Shown here: piece by piece, positions 1-9,463 of the stretch
Numbering within the stretch: the stretch's first letter is position 1
Layout of the letters: every line of letters begins with the position of its first letter
Source: SKKC01 sp046542845
GTDB lineage: Bacteria > Spirochaetota > Spirochaetia > DSM-27196 > SKKC01
DNA length: 64,000 nt
Direction of reading: 5' to 3'
NCBI GenBank assembly: GCA_046542845.1
Contig: JBKHAN010000004.1
Coordinates: 1-64,000 of the forward strand
Program-made: the position numbers and the translations under genes
Notes under the pieces: generated by a model
The model's database searches: none
What the model was told of the DNA's origin: nothing
The model's input: the letters and a program-made list of their open reading frames with translations, nothing else

Positions 1-3000
1 TAGCGCCGACGTTTCTGTCGGTTGGATCGCTGCTCGTCCGGCGCTCGGGAAAGCGTGCACCAGGTTGCACGTAGGAGATCTCGTAGTGCCGGAACAGAAC
101 CTCGTAGGCTCCAAACAGATCGCGGACCGCGATCTGGGCCTGCCCGTTCGGTTCCATTATTCGTTCGACACCGCCAATTCCCACGTTGTCTTCGGCGCTC
201 ACGCTACCCGAAAAATCAAGCGCGCGTTTACCGGTCAGCAGCATGGATGCATCTTCGGTCATGATCAGGAGTCCACGAGTGTGCATAAGCATCGTCGCCT
301 CGGCGTTCCAGTAGCTCTGCGCCCCGACGTTAATGCCGCTGACAATGATGTTAATCTCCCCGCCATTCTGAGTGAACGTAATTATCCGCTTCAGTGTATC
401 TGCGGTCCAGTCAAGGTTCTCCGTCCCGCTATTCATATCAATTCGAGCGCCCGCCGAAACGGGGATCCATTCGACAGGCAGGCTGCGCTGCTCGGCAAGA
501 TCGAGCGCTGCATTTATGCGCCGGCACTCCGCTTCGCTCAGTGAGCCCATGTCCGAGGTGGTGTCCGAAAGAATCAGCACGCGAGCAACACCTTCGGGCA
601 TACTATCCGGCCACGAGGTTATGATCCCGAAGACAATATTCGATTCGCTTTGACCGTAGGGGCGGCCACGTACCGAAACCGCCCGGGTCGTACCGTTTTC
701 TACAGCAATATCAAACTCTTCGAAGTCACCCCTCGGGAATGACTCGGAGATCTGTATTCCAGTGCGGGTGAACAGTTTTATGAGCTCGTACGGATACACG
801 GTCCCGCGCTGGCGCGCACGAACGACCTTCGCGGTGTATGTGTCGATCGGTTTCAGAAGTTCACGCGAAGGGACCCGGCCGCGAAGTGAGAAGTTGCGTC
901 CTGAGATATTCTCGAAAAGCATCTCCACTTCCTGAGGACTCCGGTCGCGTTGAGAAAGCCTGCGATTGTAGAGCACAAACTTTTCGAGACCCAGATCTGC
1001 CGCGCGCGTGCTCAGTGCTCTCGCGTACAGCCGTATGTCCTCCAGACGCGCATCGACTACACTGCGCATATGGACAATGATACGATTCCATTGCAGCCGT
1101 CGTGCCCGTTTTGCCTGCTCGGCTCGCATCGCGTACACGGCTTCCATAAACACGTTTTCGAAGGCAACCATGCGCTTTATCTGACCCGTTTCGTCACGCT
1201 CAAACTTGGAACTCGGTACTTCGACCAGTGCAAACAGACGCTGATCGTGCGAGTTGGTCAGACACTCGGCATCGAGCAGGGTAACAAACTCACCGGCGTA
1301 CGCAACCGAATACTTGAAGTTTACGAGTCGTTCTACGCGCAGTTCACGATACCGAAGTGGATTGAAGGGTCCGCGGTGCGTGTCCTTTTCGAGCCGTCCG
1401 TCCTCACCCAGTGTAAAGTTCCCGTACGTCGTACCTTCGTCGTGGAGAATTCCTACAGAAGCCGAGACGACCTGCGACTGACTGCCGCTTACCGAGGAAA
1501 ACACCGCTTCGGGGTCAACGCCTCCATGCCGTCCGTCTATAAGCCAGAGCAACTCCACGGTGGTACCGACGGCGCGATCCCTTGTGATCTCCTCGGTGGT
1601 TTTCAGGATTTCGCCGATGCGTCCCGCCGAGGCGGATGTACCGACGGCAAGCGCTTGAACGAATCTACCGCGAGCGTCTGAAGCTTCAACGATTGCCCAG
1701 TCGGCTATCCCCTCGACGGCACGGTCTGCGATCCTGAGCGAGGATACTGTTCTGTCTCTGTTGAAGCGTCGGGCGAGCATCTCGGTGACTATAGAACGAC
1801 GCGGTTTTTCTTCTTCGACTATGGTCCGGACAAGCTCAGCGTTTATGTTGTGTCCGCTGTCGGTGATCTGCGTCATGATTCCCTGTATCACGCCGCTTCG
1901 ATCTCCCGCGCGCTCGATCAGCTCTATCGCCCTTCCAACCTGTTCGTGGCGCTCTTCTTTCAGCGACTGCAGATACTGTCGATCAATGAGTTGATACCGG
2001 GCGTGTATGGCTGCATCCCCGAGCGCGCGGGCCTGCATTCCGCACAGCACGGCGGTTTCGTCGAGAAGATTGCCGGTTTTGTCCGGAGAATCGGGAGGAA
2101 GACCTATGTCCTCCAGCACAAAAAGCGCATCGCGAAGCAGCTTCTGTTTGACGTCGCGTATAGCGTTCGAACGAAACATTCGGAGGAGGGTGCTTCGCTC
2201 TTTATCGAGACCACCGAATTCGTCCCGAACATAGTGCTTCAGCGCTCGATTCAGACTCTCGAGAAAGTCGTCGGGCATACCGCGTTCACGATCAAGATGC
2301 CGTTTGTAATAATGGATCAGGAGTTCGGCGTATGGAGCTGGTCGTGCAAAGCCCTCGGCCATCCCTTTTCTGTCGCCGAAAAGGTTTCCAAGCGCCACGT
2401 ACGCTTCCATAATGTCCAGTACATCCCAGGCAGGATGACGCGTGTTCGCACCGTCGCCGGCTGTACGCAGCAGCGCCGGGCCCCTTTTCAGCACATCTGC
2501 ACTGTAGTCATAACCGAGGAACAGACCGATAAACTCGCGGCGTATTCGTTCGTCTTCCTCGATACGCGTGGGCCCTTCGAACCGGAGCGGTTCAGTGTCA
2601 GCGGTTTCCGAGCCCGTTTTTCCTTCGGGTTCGAGCTGAAGGAGTACTTGCCCCGCGGCAACCTGCTCACCGGGTTTCACGAGGATTTCGCGTATAACAC
2701 CTGATTCCGGAGCATCGACAATCATCTCCATTTTCATGGCTTCCAGACTCAGAAGGACATCGCCCTTCTGGACCGACTGGCCCACGGTCGTCGGTACCGA
2801 CAGCACGATCGACGGCGACGGCGCCTTTACCGCCCCCGACGACTCGACCTCGACCAGATATGGTTGTCCGTCTATTTCGCACTGTATACTGTCGCCACGC
2901 TCGACGGTCTGCACGTTCAATCGTCGGGAACCGGCCAGAAGCAGCGCCTCGTGGTCGCGCTTCAGGTAGGTAATGCGGTGTATGGTATCCGACACCTCGA

Positions 3001-4627
3001 TGTGAAACTCATTTGTGCCGACGGCCTTCACGAGCAGTTCGTACGGGTGGTCCATGTACTTCAGGGTACAGACTTTACCTTCGCTTCCCCGTACGTCGCG
3101 GGGATTGCCTGCCGTCGAAAGTTGCTGATTGAAGTTCGACAGGTCTTCCTGGCTTTCATTGAGGTAGTGTTCCACGGCACAGGAAAAAATCGCGTAGATT
3201 GCATCGGCACCACCGCTTGCGTGTTTTCGGTCCGCGAGCATCTGCTCCACGCAGCGTGTGTGGACCGCTCCCGATCGTACCTCCTGATTAGCCAGAAGTG
3301 CCAGCAAAAAGCTCCGGTTCGTCGTACCGCTCTCGATGCGAACTCTCAACTCCCGAAGCGCTCGTTCGAGACGCGCTATCGCTGCTGCCCGACTGGGTCC
3401 TTTCGCTATGATTTTTGCGATCATCGAGTCGAATACGGCAGGGATCGTCGACCCCTGTTCGACACCGGAATCCACCCGGATGCCGGGGCCCGCCGGCGGC
3501 TTGAAGGCGGAGACGTAGCCGGGTGCCGGCGTAAACTCCCGGTCCGGATCTTCTGCGTTCAGTCGGACCTCCATGACGTGACCGACGGGTTCGACAGACC
3601 GTGAATATATGCGGTTCCCAAGCGCTACATCGATCTGACCTTTCACCAGGTCTATTCCGTATAGCTCTTCGGTGACGCAGTGTTCGACCTGAAGCCTTGT
3701 ATTGACTTCCATAAAATAGTACTCGGACCGGTCAAGATCGTAGAGAAACTCGACGGTGCCTGCTCCCGTGTACGCCGCGGTTTCCAGCAGACGTGCTGCC
3801 GCAGCCTCCATCTCCGGTACAAGGTCTTCCCGGACGTTCGGCGGGGGCGTTTCTTCTATGATTTTCTGGTTCTTCCGTTGCACCGAACAGTCCCGCACGC
3901 CGAACGTGGCAACAGTTCCGTGCCGGTCGGCTATGCACTGTACTTCCAGGTGCCTCCCGCGTACGACCAGGCGCTCCATGAACAGTATGTCGTTTCCCGT
4001 AATCCGTATTGTTTCGTCTCGCGCGGAGGTGAATTGCGAAAGAAGTTCATCCGGCTTCATAACGAATCTGATTCCCCGCCCGCCGCCCGCGTTCGCAGCC
4101 TTCAGGATACAGGGATACCCGATCTGTTCGGCCATTTGTTGAGCTTCTTCGATTGAACGCACCGGTCCCTTGCTCCACGGAAGCACCGGCACACGACTCT
4201 GTTCGGCCAGCTCTTTCGCCTGTATCTTGTCGCCCAGAGCGGCCATGGGTCCGGACTCAGGTCCGAGGAACACGAGTCCCTCGCGCTCTACACGCGCGAC
4301 AAAGTCCGCGTCTTCACTGACAAAGCCCCACCCGGGCCAGACCGCCGTGCACGATGTCCGAAGGAGCCCGTTTATGAGCTGGTCGTGGTTCAGGTACGGT
4401 GTCGCGGCGGTCGTGTTGCCTTCCGGTATTTCGGAAAACGGTACAGCGTAATCTGCTTCCTTGGTAAACAGGGCTTCTCCCTCTTCGGGAATAAAGAAGG
4501 CGACCGTGGTCATGTGTGTACCGTGTTCGGCGTTGTATTCCTTCACTGCCCTGATAAAGCGCATCGCCGGTTCACCACGGTTCACGATACCGATACGGGC
4601 GTTCGCGCTCATTGTAGGTGTGCTCAA
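1..4627 (-). CDS. Single-chain acyl-CoA (acetyl/propionyl/long-chain) carboxylase, C-terminus beyond window
   Basis: Biotin-dependent carboxylase with all three functions in one chain; it would make malonyl-CoA or a longer carboxylated acyl-CoA. 1542 codons are visible and open to the window edge. Order: biotin carboxylase (about 5-455, ATP-grasp Gly-rich loop GGGRGIRF), a biotin carrier domain with EAMKMEM and biotinyl Lys632, a middle linker region, then a carboxyltransferase (about 1080 on) containing a YWNAEATMLMHTRG stretch and GIGGVERIMEPNGQAQ, as in actinobacterial long-chain acyl-CoA carboxylase (LCC) and eukaryotic ACC. I chose TTG at 4627 because AAGGAG lies 7 nt before it; the ATG at 4612, five codons later, has no ribosome site. 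It follows the HD gene on the same strand by 70 nt. About 250-300 residues should be missing on the left. The family is clear; the substrate cannot be read from sequence. Confidence 0.88.
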   Translation of the reverse strand, partial: MSTPTMSANARIGIVNRGEPAMRFIRAVKEYNAEHGTHMTTVAFFIPEEGEALFTKEADYAVPFSEIPEGNTTAATPYLNHDQLINGLLRTSCTAVWPGWGFVSEDADFVARVEREGLVFLGPESGPMAALGDKIQAKELAEQSRVPVLPWSKGPVRSIEEAQQMAEQIGYPCILKAANAGGGRGIRFVMKPDELLSQFTSARDETIRITGNDILFMERLVVRGRHLEVQCIADRHGTVATFGVRDCSVQRKNQKIIEETPPPNVREDLVPEMEAAAARLLETAAYTGAGTVEFLYDLDRSEYYFMEVNTRLQVEHCVTEELYGIDLVKGQIDVALGNRIYSRSVEPVGHVMEVRLNAEDPDREFTPAPGYVSAFKPPAGPGIRVDSGVEQGSTIPAVFDSMIAKIIAKGPSRAAAIARLERALRELRVRIESGTTNRSFLLALLANQEVRSGAVHTRCVEQMLADRKHASGGADAIYAIFSCAVEHYLNESQEDLSNFNQQLSTAGNPRDVRGSEGKVCTLKYMDHPYELLVKAVGTNEFHIEVSDTIHRITYLKRDHEALLLAGSRRLNVQTVERGDSIQCEIDGQPYLVEVESSGAVKAPSPSIVLSVPTTVGQSVQKGDVLLSLEAMKMEMIVDAPESGVIREILVKPGEQVAAGQVLLQLEPEGKTGSETADTEPLRFEGPTRIEEDERIRREFIGLFLGYDYSADVLKRGPALLRTAGDGANTRHPAWDVLDIMEAYVALGNLFGDRKGMAEGFARPAPYAELLIHYYKRHLDRERGMPDDFLESLNRALKHYVRDEFGGLDKERSTLLRMFRSNAIRDVKQKLLRDALFVLEDIGLPPDSPDKTGNLLDETAVLCGMQARALGDAAIHARYQLIDRQYLQSLKEERHEQVGRAIELIERAGDRSGVIQGIMTQITDSGHNINAELVRTIVEEEKPRRSIVTEMLARRFNRDRTVSSLRIADRAVEGIADWAIVEASDARGRFVQALAVGTSASAGRIGEILKTTEEITRDRAVGTTVELLWLIDGRHGGVDPEAVFSSVSGSQSQVVSASVGILHDEGTTYGNFTLGEDGRLEKDTHRGPFNPLRYRELRVERLVNFKYSVAYAGEFVTLLDAECLTNSHDQRLFALVEVPSSKFERDETGQIKRMVAFENVFMEAVYAMRAEQAKRARRLQWNRIIVHMRSVVDARLEDIRLYARALSTRAADLGLEKFVLYNRRLSQRDRSPQEVEMLFENISGRNFSLRGRVPSRELLKPIDTYTAKVVRARQRGTVYPYELIKLFTRTGIQISESFPRGDFEEFDIAVENGTTRAVSVRGRPYGQSESNIVFGIITSWPDSMPEGVARVLILSDTTSDMGSLSEAECRRINAALDLAEQRSLPVEWIPVSAGARIDMNSGTENLDWTADTLKRIITFTQNGGEINIIVSGINVGAQSYWNAEATMLMHTRGLLIMTEDASMLLTGKRALDFSGSVSAEDNVGIGGVERIMEPNGQAQIAVRDLFGAYEVLFRHYEISYVQPGARFPERRTSSDPTDRNVGA

Positions 4628-4697
4628 AGCTCTACTCCTTCTATATGTCGTCGGTCAGCGACCGATTGGAACATGCTACGTGTGCGTATCGCAACGG

Positions 4698-5261
4698 TCA
4701 ACAGCATGTTTCATCCCCGTTGTCCTCCGGCACCGAGCCGAAAAAGCGACGAAAGAGTGCTTTCCCGAAGGTCGTATTCAGTCGCGCCTCGCTGTTCCTG
4801 TAAAAGTCCGCAAGATCGCGGCCGGAACCGACAGCTTCATAACGTCGCGCCTGTATCACCATATCGAGGAGATTCATGTCGCGAACGAACAGCGCCTCCG
4901 CGCTACTTGCTTCCATGTACTCGAGGCTCAGTTCCAGCAGATCCGTTGCCTCAACACCGAATACAGAAAGATCGCCGACTACACTTTCGGCGGCCCGGCG
5001 TTCGATGCCGTGTTTCTCACGCCGATCCGCGTCTGCGCTCCAGGGTATGTCTCCCGTAACGGACTCCGCGAGATCGTGCGCTATTGCCATGGACGCTGCT
5101 CGGAACGCGTCGACTCCTGCGGATGCCGCGTAACACAGACACAGCAATGCGGTGCCCCAGCTGTGCTCCGCGACCGACTCCGGTTGTATGATTCCATGCT
5201 GCACCCAGCCCTGCCGAACCGTTGACTTCAGCTGTGAAAACAGGTGTTCCGCTCTGTTCAT
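4698..5261 (-). CDS. HD-domain phosphohydrolase (YfbR/HDDC2-like)
   Basis: 187 aa. Metal-binding HD motifs are in order: His in ESVAEHSWG, the His-Asp pair in AIAHDLAESVTGD, and a distal Asp in RDMNLLDMV. Length and motifs fit the YfbR/HDDC2 group, which dephosphorylates deoxynucleoside 5'-monophosphates or related nucleotides; the substrate here is inferred from family. The ATG at 5261 is preceded by GAGGAG at 8 nt; a GTG three codons upstream overlaps that ribosome site and is therefore unlikely. Divergent from lrgA, with only about 30 nt between likely start codons, and probably co-transcribed with the downstream carboxylase. Confidence 0.85.
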   Translation of the reverse strand: MNRAEHLFSQLKSTVRQGWVQHGIIQPESVAEHSWGTALLCLCYAASAGVDAFRAASMAIAHDLAESVTGDIPWSADADRREKHGIERRAAESVVGDLSVFGVEATDLLELSLEYMEASSAEALFVRDMNLLDMVIQARRYEAVGSGRDLADFYRNSEARLNTTFGKALFRRFFGSVPEDNGDETCC

Positions 5262-5293
5262 GGCTCGCACTCCTCGTTACCCTTATATACATT

Positions 5294-5647
5294 ATGTTAG
5301 GCGGGATATTTTACCTGTTCGTTTTTCTTTCTGCAGGAGAACTTGTCAGTCACGCGGGAGTACCACTCCCGGGCAATGTCATTGGCATGATCCTCATAAC
5401 TATAGCACTCGCTACGGGCATGCTGAAGCCGGAACGCATTCGCTCAGCGTCTAATCTACTGCTCGACAATCTGGCTTTTCTCTTCGTTCCCCCCGGTGTC
5501 GGCATCATGGTTCACGCGGAGCTTATTCGGGATCACTGGCTCTCCATATCTATTGCGGTGGTTGTATCGACGGTACTGGTGCTCGTTGTCGTCGGCCGCA
5601 TTCAGCAGCGGGTTGGGTCATGGAGGCAACATGAGCGCTCTGCTTGA
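5294..5647 (+). CDS. lrgA: LrgA/CidA family membrane protein
   Basis: Small holin-like integral membrane protein. The family motif GELVSHAGVPLPGNVIGM and four hydrophobic segments are present, and lrgB follows directly. LrgA-LrgB pairs are linked to control of murein hydrolase activity, cell lysis, and in some bacteria export of pyruvate or glycolate. The start is uncertain: the frame is open from a TTG at 5222, but that would overlap the divergent HD gene. The ATG at 5294 begins just before the first membrane helix and gives 117 aa, close to the family norm. No clear ribosome site precedes either. Its 3' end overlaps lrgB by 17 nt. Confidence 0.85.
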   Translation: MLGGIFYLFVFLSAGELVSHAGVPLPGNVIGMILITIALATGMLKPERIRSASNLLLDNLAFLFVPPGVGIMVHAELIRDHWLSISIAVVVSTVLVLVVVGRIQQRVGSWRQHERSA

Positions 5648-6335
5648 AAGCCCGGTCGTATGGGTTACCGTGACCTTCGCAACCTTTCTCATCGGAAAGC
5701 ACCTGTACTCGCGACTCCGCTTTCCCCTGTTTCATCCCGTACTCGTAGGGATACTCGGTGTGATTGCGCTACTCGTAACGCTCGATGTTGACTATGACAC
5801 CTATAGTCGTGGCGGCGACATTATCTCCTTCTTTCTCGGCCCATCCGTTGTCGCCCTTGGATTGCCGCTTCACGAGCGGTTCCAGCAAATGAAGGCGCAG
5901 ACGCCGGCACTTTTGCTCAGCGTGACTGCCGGAAGCCTCGTGGGGCTGGTAACAGCGCTTCTACCTGTCATCTTGATGTCGGCTCCCGATCTTATCGTCA
6001 TGAGCATGGCGCCCAAGAGCATCACCACCCCGATCGCCATTTCCGTCGCCGAACAGTTGAATGGTGATGGATCGCTCGCGGCGAGTTTCGTCGTCATGTG
6101 TGGCATACTGGGGGGTGTTATTGGACCCGCGATTCTGAAGCTCGTCGGAGTACGAGATCCTGTGGCGTTCGGCTACGCCCTGGGAGCGGCTTCTCACGGC
6201 GTGGGAACCGCACGTGCGCTCGAGTCGGGACGAACCGAAGGCGCCGCGGGCAGTCTCGCTATCTGTCTGAATGGTATTGCGACAAGCATTCTTGCTCCCG
6301 CGGTCGTCAGCGCGGTCATGGGATTATCGGGTTAG
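5631..6335 (+). CDS. lrgB: LrgB/CidB family membrane protein
   Basis: 234 aa, usual length for LrgB. Six to eight hydrophobic segments; conserved stretches PLHERFQQMK, MAPKSITTPIAISV and ASHGVGTARA are characteristic of the family. GGAGG lies 4 nt before the ATG, inside the end of lrgA, so the two are translationally coupled. Partner of LrgA in the inner membrane; the proposed roles are modulation of autolysin activity or transport of small organic acids. The acetyltransferase fusion gene begins 41 nt downstream on the same strand and may be part of the operon. Confidence 0.92.
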   Translation: MSALLESPVVWVTVTFATFLIGKHLYSRLRFPLFHPVLVGILGVIALLVTLDVDYDTYSRGGDIISFFLGPSVVALGLPLHERFQQMKAQTPALLLSVTAGSLVGLVTALLPVILMSAPDLIVMSMAPKSITTPIAISVAEQLNGDGSLAASFVVMCGILGGVIGPAILKLVGVRDPVAFGYALGAASHGVGTARALESGRTEGAAGSLAICLNGIATSILAPAVVSAVMGLSG

Positions 6336-6376
6336 GAGCGTTGAAGCTTGCAACGCGTTCGGCTACCATCGCTGGA

Positions 6377-7489
6377 ATGGCTAACAGCAATGATTCGGTC
6401 GAAATTCGGGTGTTCGAACCCCGCGATGCTCCCGAGGTCAAAAAGATCGTTCGGAAGGTTTTTTCACTGTTCACTCGCGCGTCGTTCCATGTCACTCCGA
6501 ACACGCTTGTTGCCGTTGATAGCGGACGGGTCGTCGGAGCGGTTGTTCTGAAGTTTCTCGAGAGCGGGCAACGGGGGCGAACGGGAATCGTATCGTGGAT
6601 CTTCGTGGATCCCGATGATACCCGACGCGGCGTTGCGGCGATGTTGCGGGATGCTGCGCTTGACGTCTTTTCGAAGAATGAATGTGCGCACGTACTTGCC
6701 CGGATCGATCGCGACAACACCAGTGCAACGAATCTGTTCGCCGCTGCCGGTTTCGAGCCGACGGGGCCCGGTACTGTTTTATCGATCTTCGGGTTTCAAT
6801 CGATCAGAATTCTCAGACATACTGCCCACATCTTTGACCCGGGGCACGCGCTGTTCATCCGAAGCGGGACCGCACCGACACCCGTCGCTACCCAGCCGTG
6901 GCTACAGCTCGTCGCAAGTCTGGTCCTGCATATACCCATTGTAATGCTGCTTCTGTTACGCATACTGGAATCTCCGGAGTGGTCTCCTGTCATGACATAC
7001 AGACTCTCAGCGGTGGTTGCAGCTCTGATTCTTATCCGTCTCTCGGCTATGTGGCTTGTGGCTCGTTACCGCGGTATTCGGGTCCAATATCATATCTGGG
7101 AAAGCGGTTTTCTCCTGTCGCTCGGAGTCGCCGGAATTTTTGGCTTCCTTATGCCGGTCACCGGTTCATTGTATCCAAGAGAACCGTTCTGGAGCGTACG
7201 TGAGTTCAAGGGACCCCTGGCTTCAATGGCCGCAGCCGGCCTCATACTGCCGGCGGTAATCCTTCTCGTGGCAGTGTGGGCCACCAGCGTCGTGAGCGAT
7301 CCACACGCGCTTGCGTGGCTCTGGTGGATACGACGCGCAGGTGCGTGGTTTCTCCTGACCGACGGGTTGCTCCCGGTCGAGCCATTCAGTGCGTATAACG
7401 CCGCGCGGATATACCGCTGGTCACGAACCGCGTGGGTATGTACGGCGGGGTTATCACTTGCTGTTTCGGTCGTTGCCATGACCTGGTGA
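6377..7489 (+). CDS. GNAT acetyltransferase fused to a multi-pass membrane domain
   Basis: 370 aa. Residues 1-150 form a GNAT acetyltransferase fold: an acetyl-CoA-loop-like stretch VDPDDTRRGVAAML, followed by DNTSATNLFAAAGFEPTGPG, as in RimI-type enzymes. Residues about 175-370 carry five or six hydrophobic segments with WESGFLLSLGVAGIFGF and a downstream GPLASM. That pattern resembles the core of site-2-protease-like membrane proteins, but I see no HExxH zinc motif, so a protease would be inactive. Membrane-tethered acetylation is an inference. The ATG at 6377 has only a weak upstream GGA; an in-frame TTG at 6341 has GGAG too close (2 nt). Probably the last gene of the lrgAB unit. Confidence 0.7.
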   Translation: MANSNDSVEIRVFEPRDAPEVKKIVRKVFSLFTRASFHVTPNTLVAVDSGRVVGAVVLKFLESGQRGRTGIVSWIFVDPDDTRRGVAAMLRDAALDVFSKNECAHVLARIDRDNTSATNLFAAAGFEPTGPGTVLSIFGFQSIRILRHTAHIFDPGHALFIRSGTAPTPVATQPWLQLVASLVLHIPIVMLLLLRILESPEWSPVMTYRLSAVVAALILIRLSAMWLVARYRGIRVQYHIWESGFLLSLGVAGIFGFLMPVTGSLYPREPFWSVREFKGPLASMAAAGLILPAVILLVAVWATSVVSDPHALAWLWWIRRAGAWFLLTDGLLPVEPFSAYNAARIYRWSRTAWVCTAGLSLAVSVVAMTW

Positions 7490-7618
7490 AGCGTTCCGAT
7501 GACGAGTTCACACGGTGCTCTGCGAAGCGCAGCAGGACACGATTCAATAACCGACCCGACGTTTGTGGCGGTAGATTTACACAGCAACACGGGATATGGT
7601 TCACACAAGGTGTATACA

Positions 7619-9463
7619 TTGCGTAGCGTACGGAATTCATCGTTCCCTCTCCAGCTGGTCCGCTTTCTGTTCGTTTTTCTGTCCCTTTCGGTGCTTTATT
7701 CATGCCACCTCGGTACTGATGATCTGACGCTTGAGACACCGGTCGTTTCGGGCGACGTGGACGCACGGCCCTTTCTCAGTTCCTTGTCCGGCGCAGGCAC
7801 GATCAACAGGGGCGTGTCCCCTGAAGCGCTTTCTGCGGGTATGCAATTTGAGGATGGGGACGTTGTTCAGCTCGATGAGAGCGCTGTCGCCTATATACAG
7901 TTCGAAGACGCAGCGATCGCCCGTGTCGAGGGCGCCGCCGATTTTGAGATCCGGCTGCACTCCCGCGGCACCGAGTCGGTTATGACAATTATGCTTGGAT
8001 CGGGCACAACCATAGTCCGCCGCCGACCGGAAGCGAGCGGTAATACGATACGAGTCCGGACGAATGCAGGCATAATCGAGCCTGACGGTACCAGTTTCCG
8101 CGTCGCCCGCACGCCGGAATCTACCTCGGTCCAGGTAGCTTCGGGCAGAGTTCGCGTCCTCTCCACATCCGTGGATCCGGATGAACTGCGTGCGCTTACC
8201 GACATCGAAGAGGTGCTGTCGGTCCTCGACGAAATTTCCGATACATCCGTCTTTGTTGACGCCGACGGGATGGTTCTTCTCCGCCCGGAGGATGTGAGCA
8301 CCGCCAGCGAAATCCTTGCGGACATGAAGGAGCAGCTTTCGGAGTTCGGCGTGGCATCGACCCCGGACGACGCAACGGTTCGAAGTATTCAGACGGTACT
8401 TCGTTACGCGGCAGATAGAATGGCTCAGGCGAGGCCCGATGTTTCAAGCATTACCGTGGCCGAGCGAACCGAAATTCTTGACCGTACGAGCGACCGGTTT
8501 TTGCCGTTGCAGCGAGAAACCGACGCTGAGGACAACGACGGTCCCGCCCGGCTTACGATTCAGACCGATCCTCCGGGGGCGGAGATACTTCTTGACGGAA
8601 TACCCGTGGGTAATCAGATCTTCTCGGGTCTGTTTGAGTCCGGGGAAACGGTCACGATCGAGGTCCGGTCTTCGGGGTACATAAGCAGAGTTCTCGAGAT
8701 CGAGTTCCGCCCCGACCTCGACGAACGGCTTCTCGTGACGCTCGAGCGGCGACAGCCGAATATCAGCCGGGGGGAGTTTTTTCGGCGTCTGCGGCAGGGC
8801 GATGTGGAGACGGTTCAGCAGTGGGTCCAGGACGGAGGAGACCCCGATATTCGCACGAATGGTGGGTTGTCCGCACTCGCAGTAGCCTTTGGCGCAGAGC
8901 TGTCACTCCAGGATCTCCTCGGGTCCTTCCGGCCTTCGGCTGATATTGTCACGGAGCTTCTGGACGCCGGAGCGAATCCTGACCCCAGGTTCGATGTCGA
9001 TGCTTCCACATTTACGCCTCTGACAGCGGTTTTGCTTTCGGGTCTCTTTCGGGACGACCTTCGCCTGGATCTGGTCGAAACGCTGCTTGAGGCCGGGGCT
9101 TCCCCGGACATAGTTCTTGAGACGGGTGAAATGAGGGTCACCGCACTCGCGCTTCCGATTATCATCGGCATCGAACGCGGAGACGTTGACGTGACTCTGG
9201 TTAACCGTTTTCTGGAAGCCGGGGCAGACGTGAACGCAACAGTTGTGTACGAGGGACGGATTCTGAATCCGCTCGCAATGGCTCTTGTTCTTGGTGCCGA
9301 GTACGATTACGACCCAGCCGTCGTGGTGGAACGTCTCATTAATGCCGGAGCGCGTGCGAACGACCGAATCCGTGTGCAGGGAACAATCTGGACACCTATA
9401 GACTTTGCCGAAGAAGCAGGCCTGACCGACAGCGCCCGGGTACTCCGTGAAGTACAACCATAG
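7619..9463 (+). CDS. Lipoprotein with FecR, PEGA and ankyrin-like domains
   Basis: 614 aa predicted envelope lipoprotein. With the TTG start at 7619 (AAGG 7-8 nt before) it has a basic N-terminus, a hydrophobic core and lipobox LYSC with Cys29. Next come a FecR-type beta domain (about 75-180, with TIRVRTNAGI and VASGRVRVLS), a helical linker, a PEGA domain (about 320-385, TDPPGAEILLDGIPVG) and a C-terminal array of degenerate ankyrin-like repeats (about 390-610, recurring LLDAGANPD, LLEAGASPD, FLEAGADVN, LINAGARAN). The frame is open back to 7499, but only the TTG places the signal peptide at the N-terminus. It overlaps the alpha-2-macroglobulin gene by 17 nt, so it likely acts with it at the cell surface or periplasm. 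Its function is unknown. Confidence 0.82.
   Translation: MRSVRNSSFPLQLVRFLFVFLSLSVLYSCHLGTDDLTLETPVVSGDVDARPFLSSLSGAGTINRGVSPEALSAGMQFEDGDVVQLDESAVAYIQFEDAAIARVEGAADFEIRLHSRGTESVMTIMLGSGTTIVRRRPEASGNTIRVRTNAGIIEPDGTSFRVARTPESTSVQVASGRVRVLSTSVDPDELRALTDIEEVLSVLDEISDTSVFVDADGMVLLRPEDVSTASEILADMKEQLSEFGVASTPDDATVRSIQTVLRYAADRMAQARPDVSSITVAERTEILDRTSDRFLPLQRETDAEDNDGPARLTIQTDPPGAEILLDGIPVGNQIFSGLFESGETVTIEVRSSGYISRVLEIEFRPDLDERLLVTLERRQPNISRGEFFRRLRQGDVETVQQWVQDGGDPDIRTNGGLSALAVAFGAELSLQDLLGSFRPSADIVTELLDAGANPDPRFDVDASTFTPLTAVLLSGLFRDDLRLDLVETLLEAGASPDIVLETGEMRVTALALPIIIGIERGDVDVTLVNRFLEAGADVNATVVYEGRILNPLAMALVLGAEYDYDPAVVVERLINAGARANDRIRVQGTIWTPIDFAEEAGLTDSARVLREVQP

Noticed and set aside
5222..5293. 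TTG-initiated longer lrgA start
   Set aside because: It would overlap the divergent HD gene's start and ribosome site and add a non-homologous N-terminus; no ribosome site supports it.
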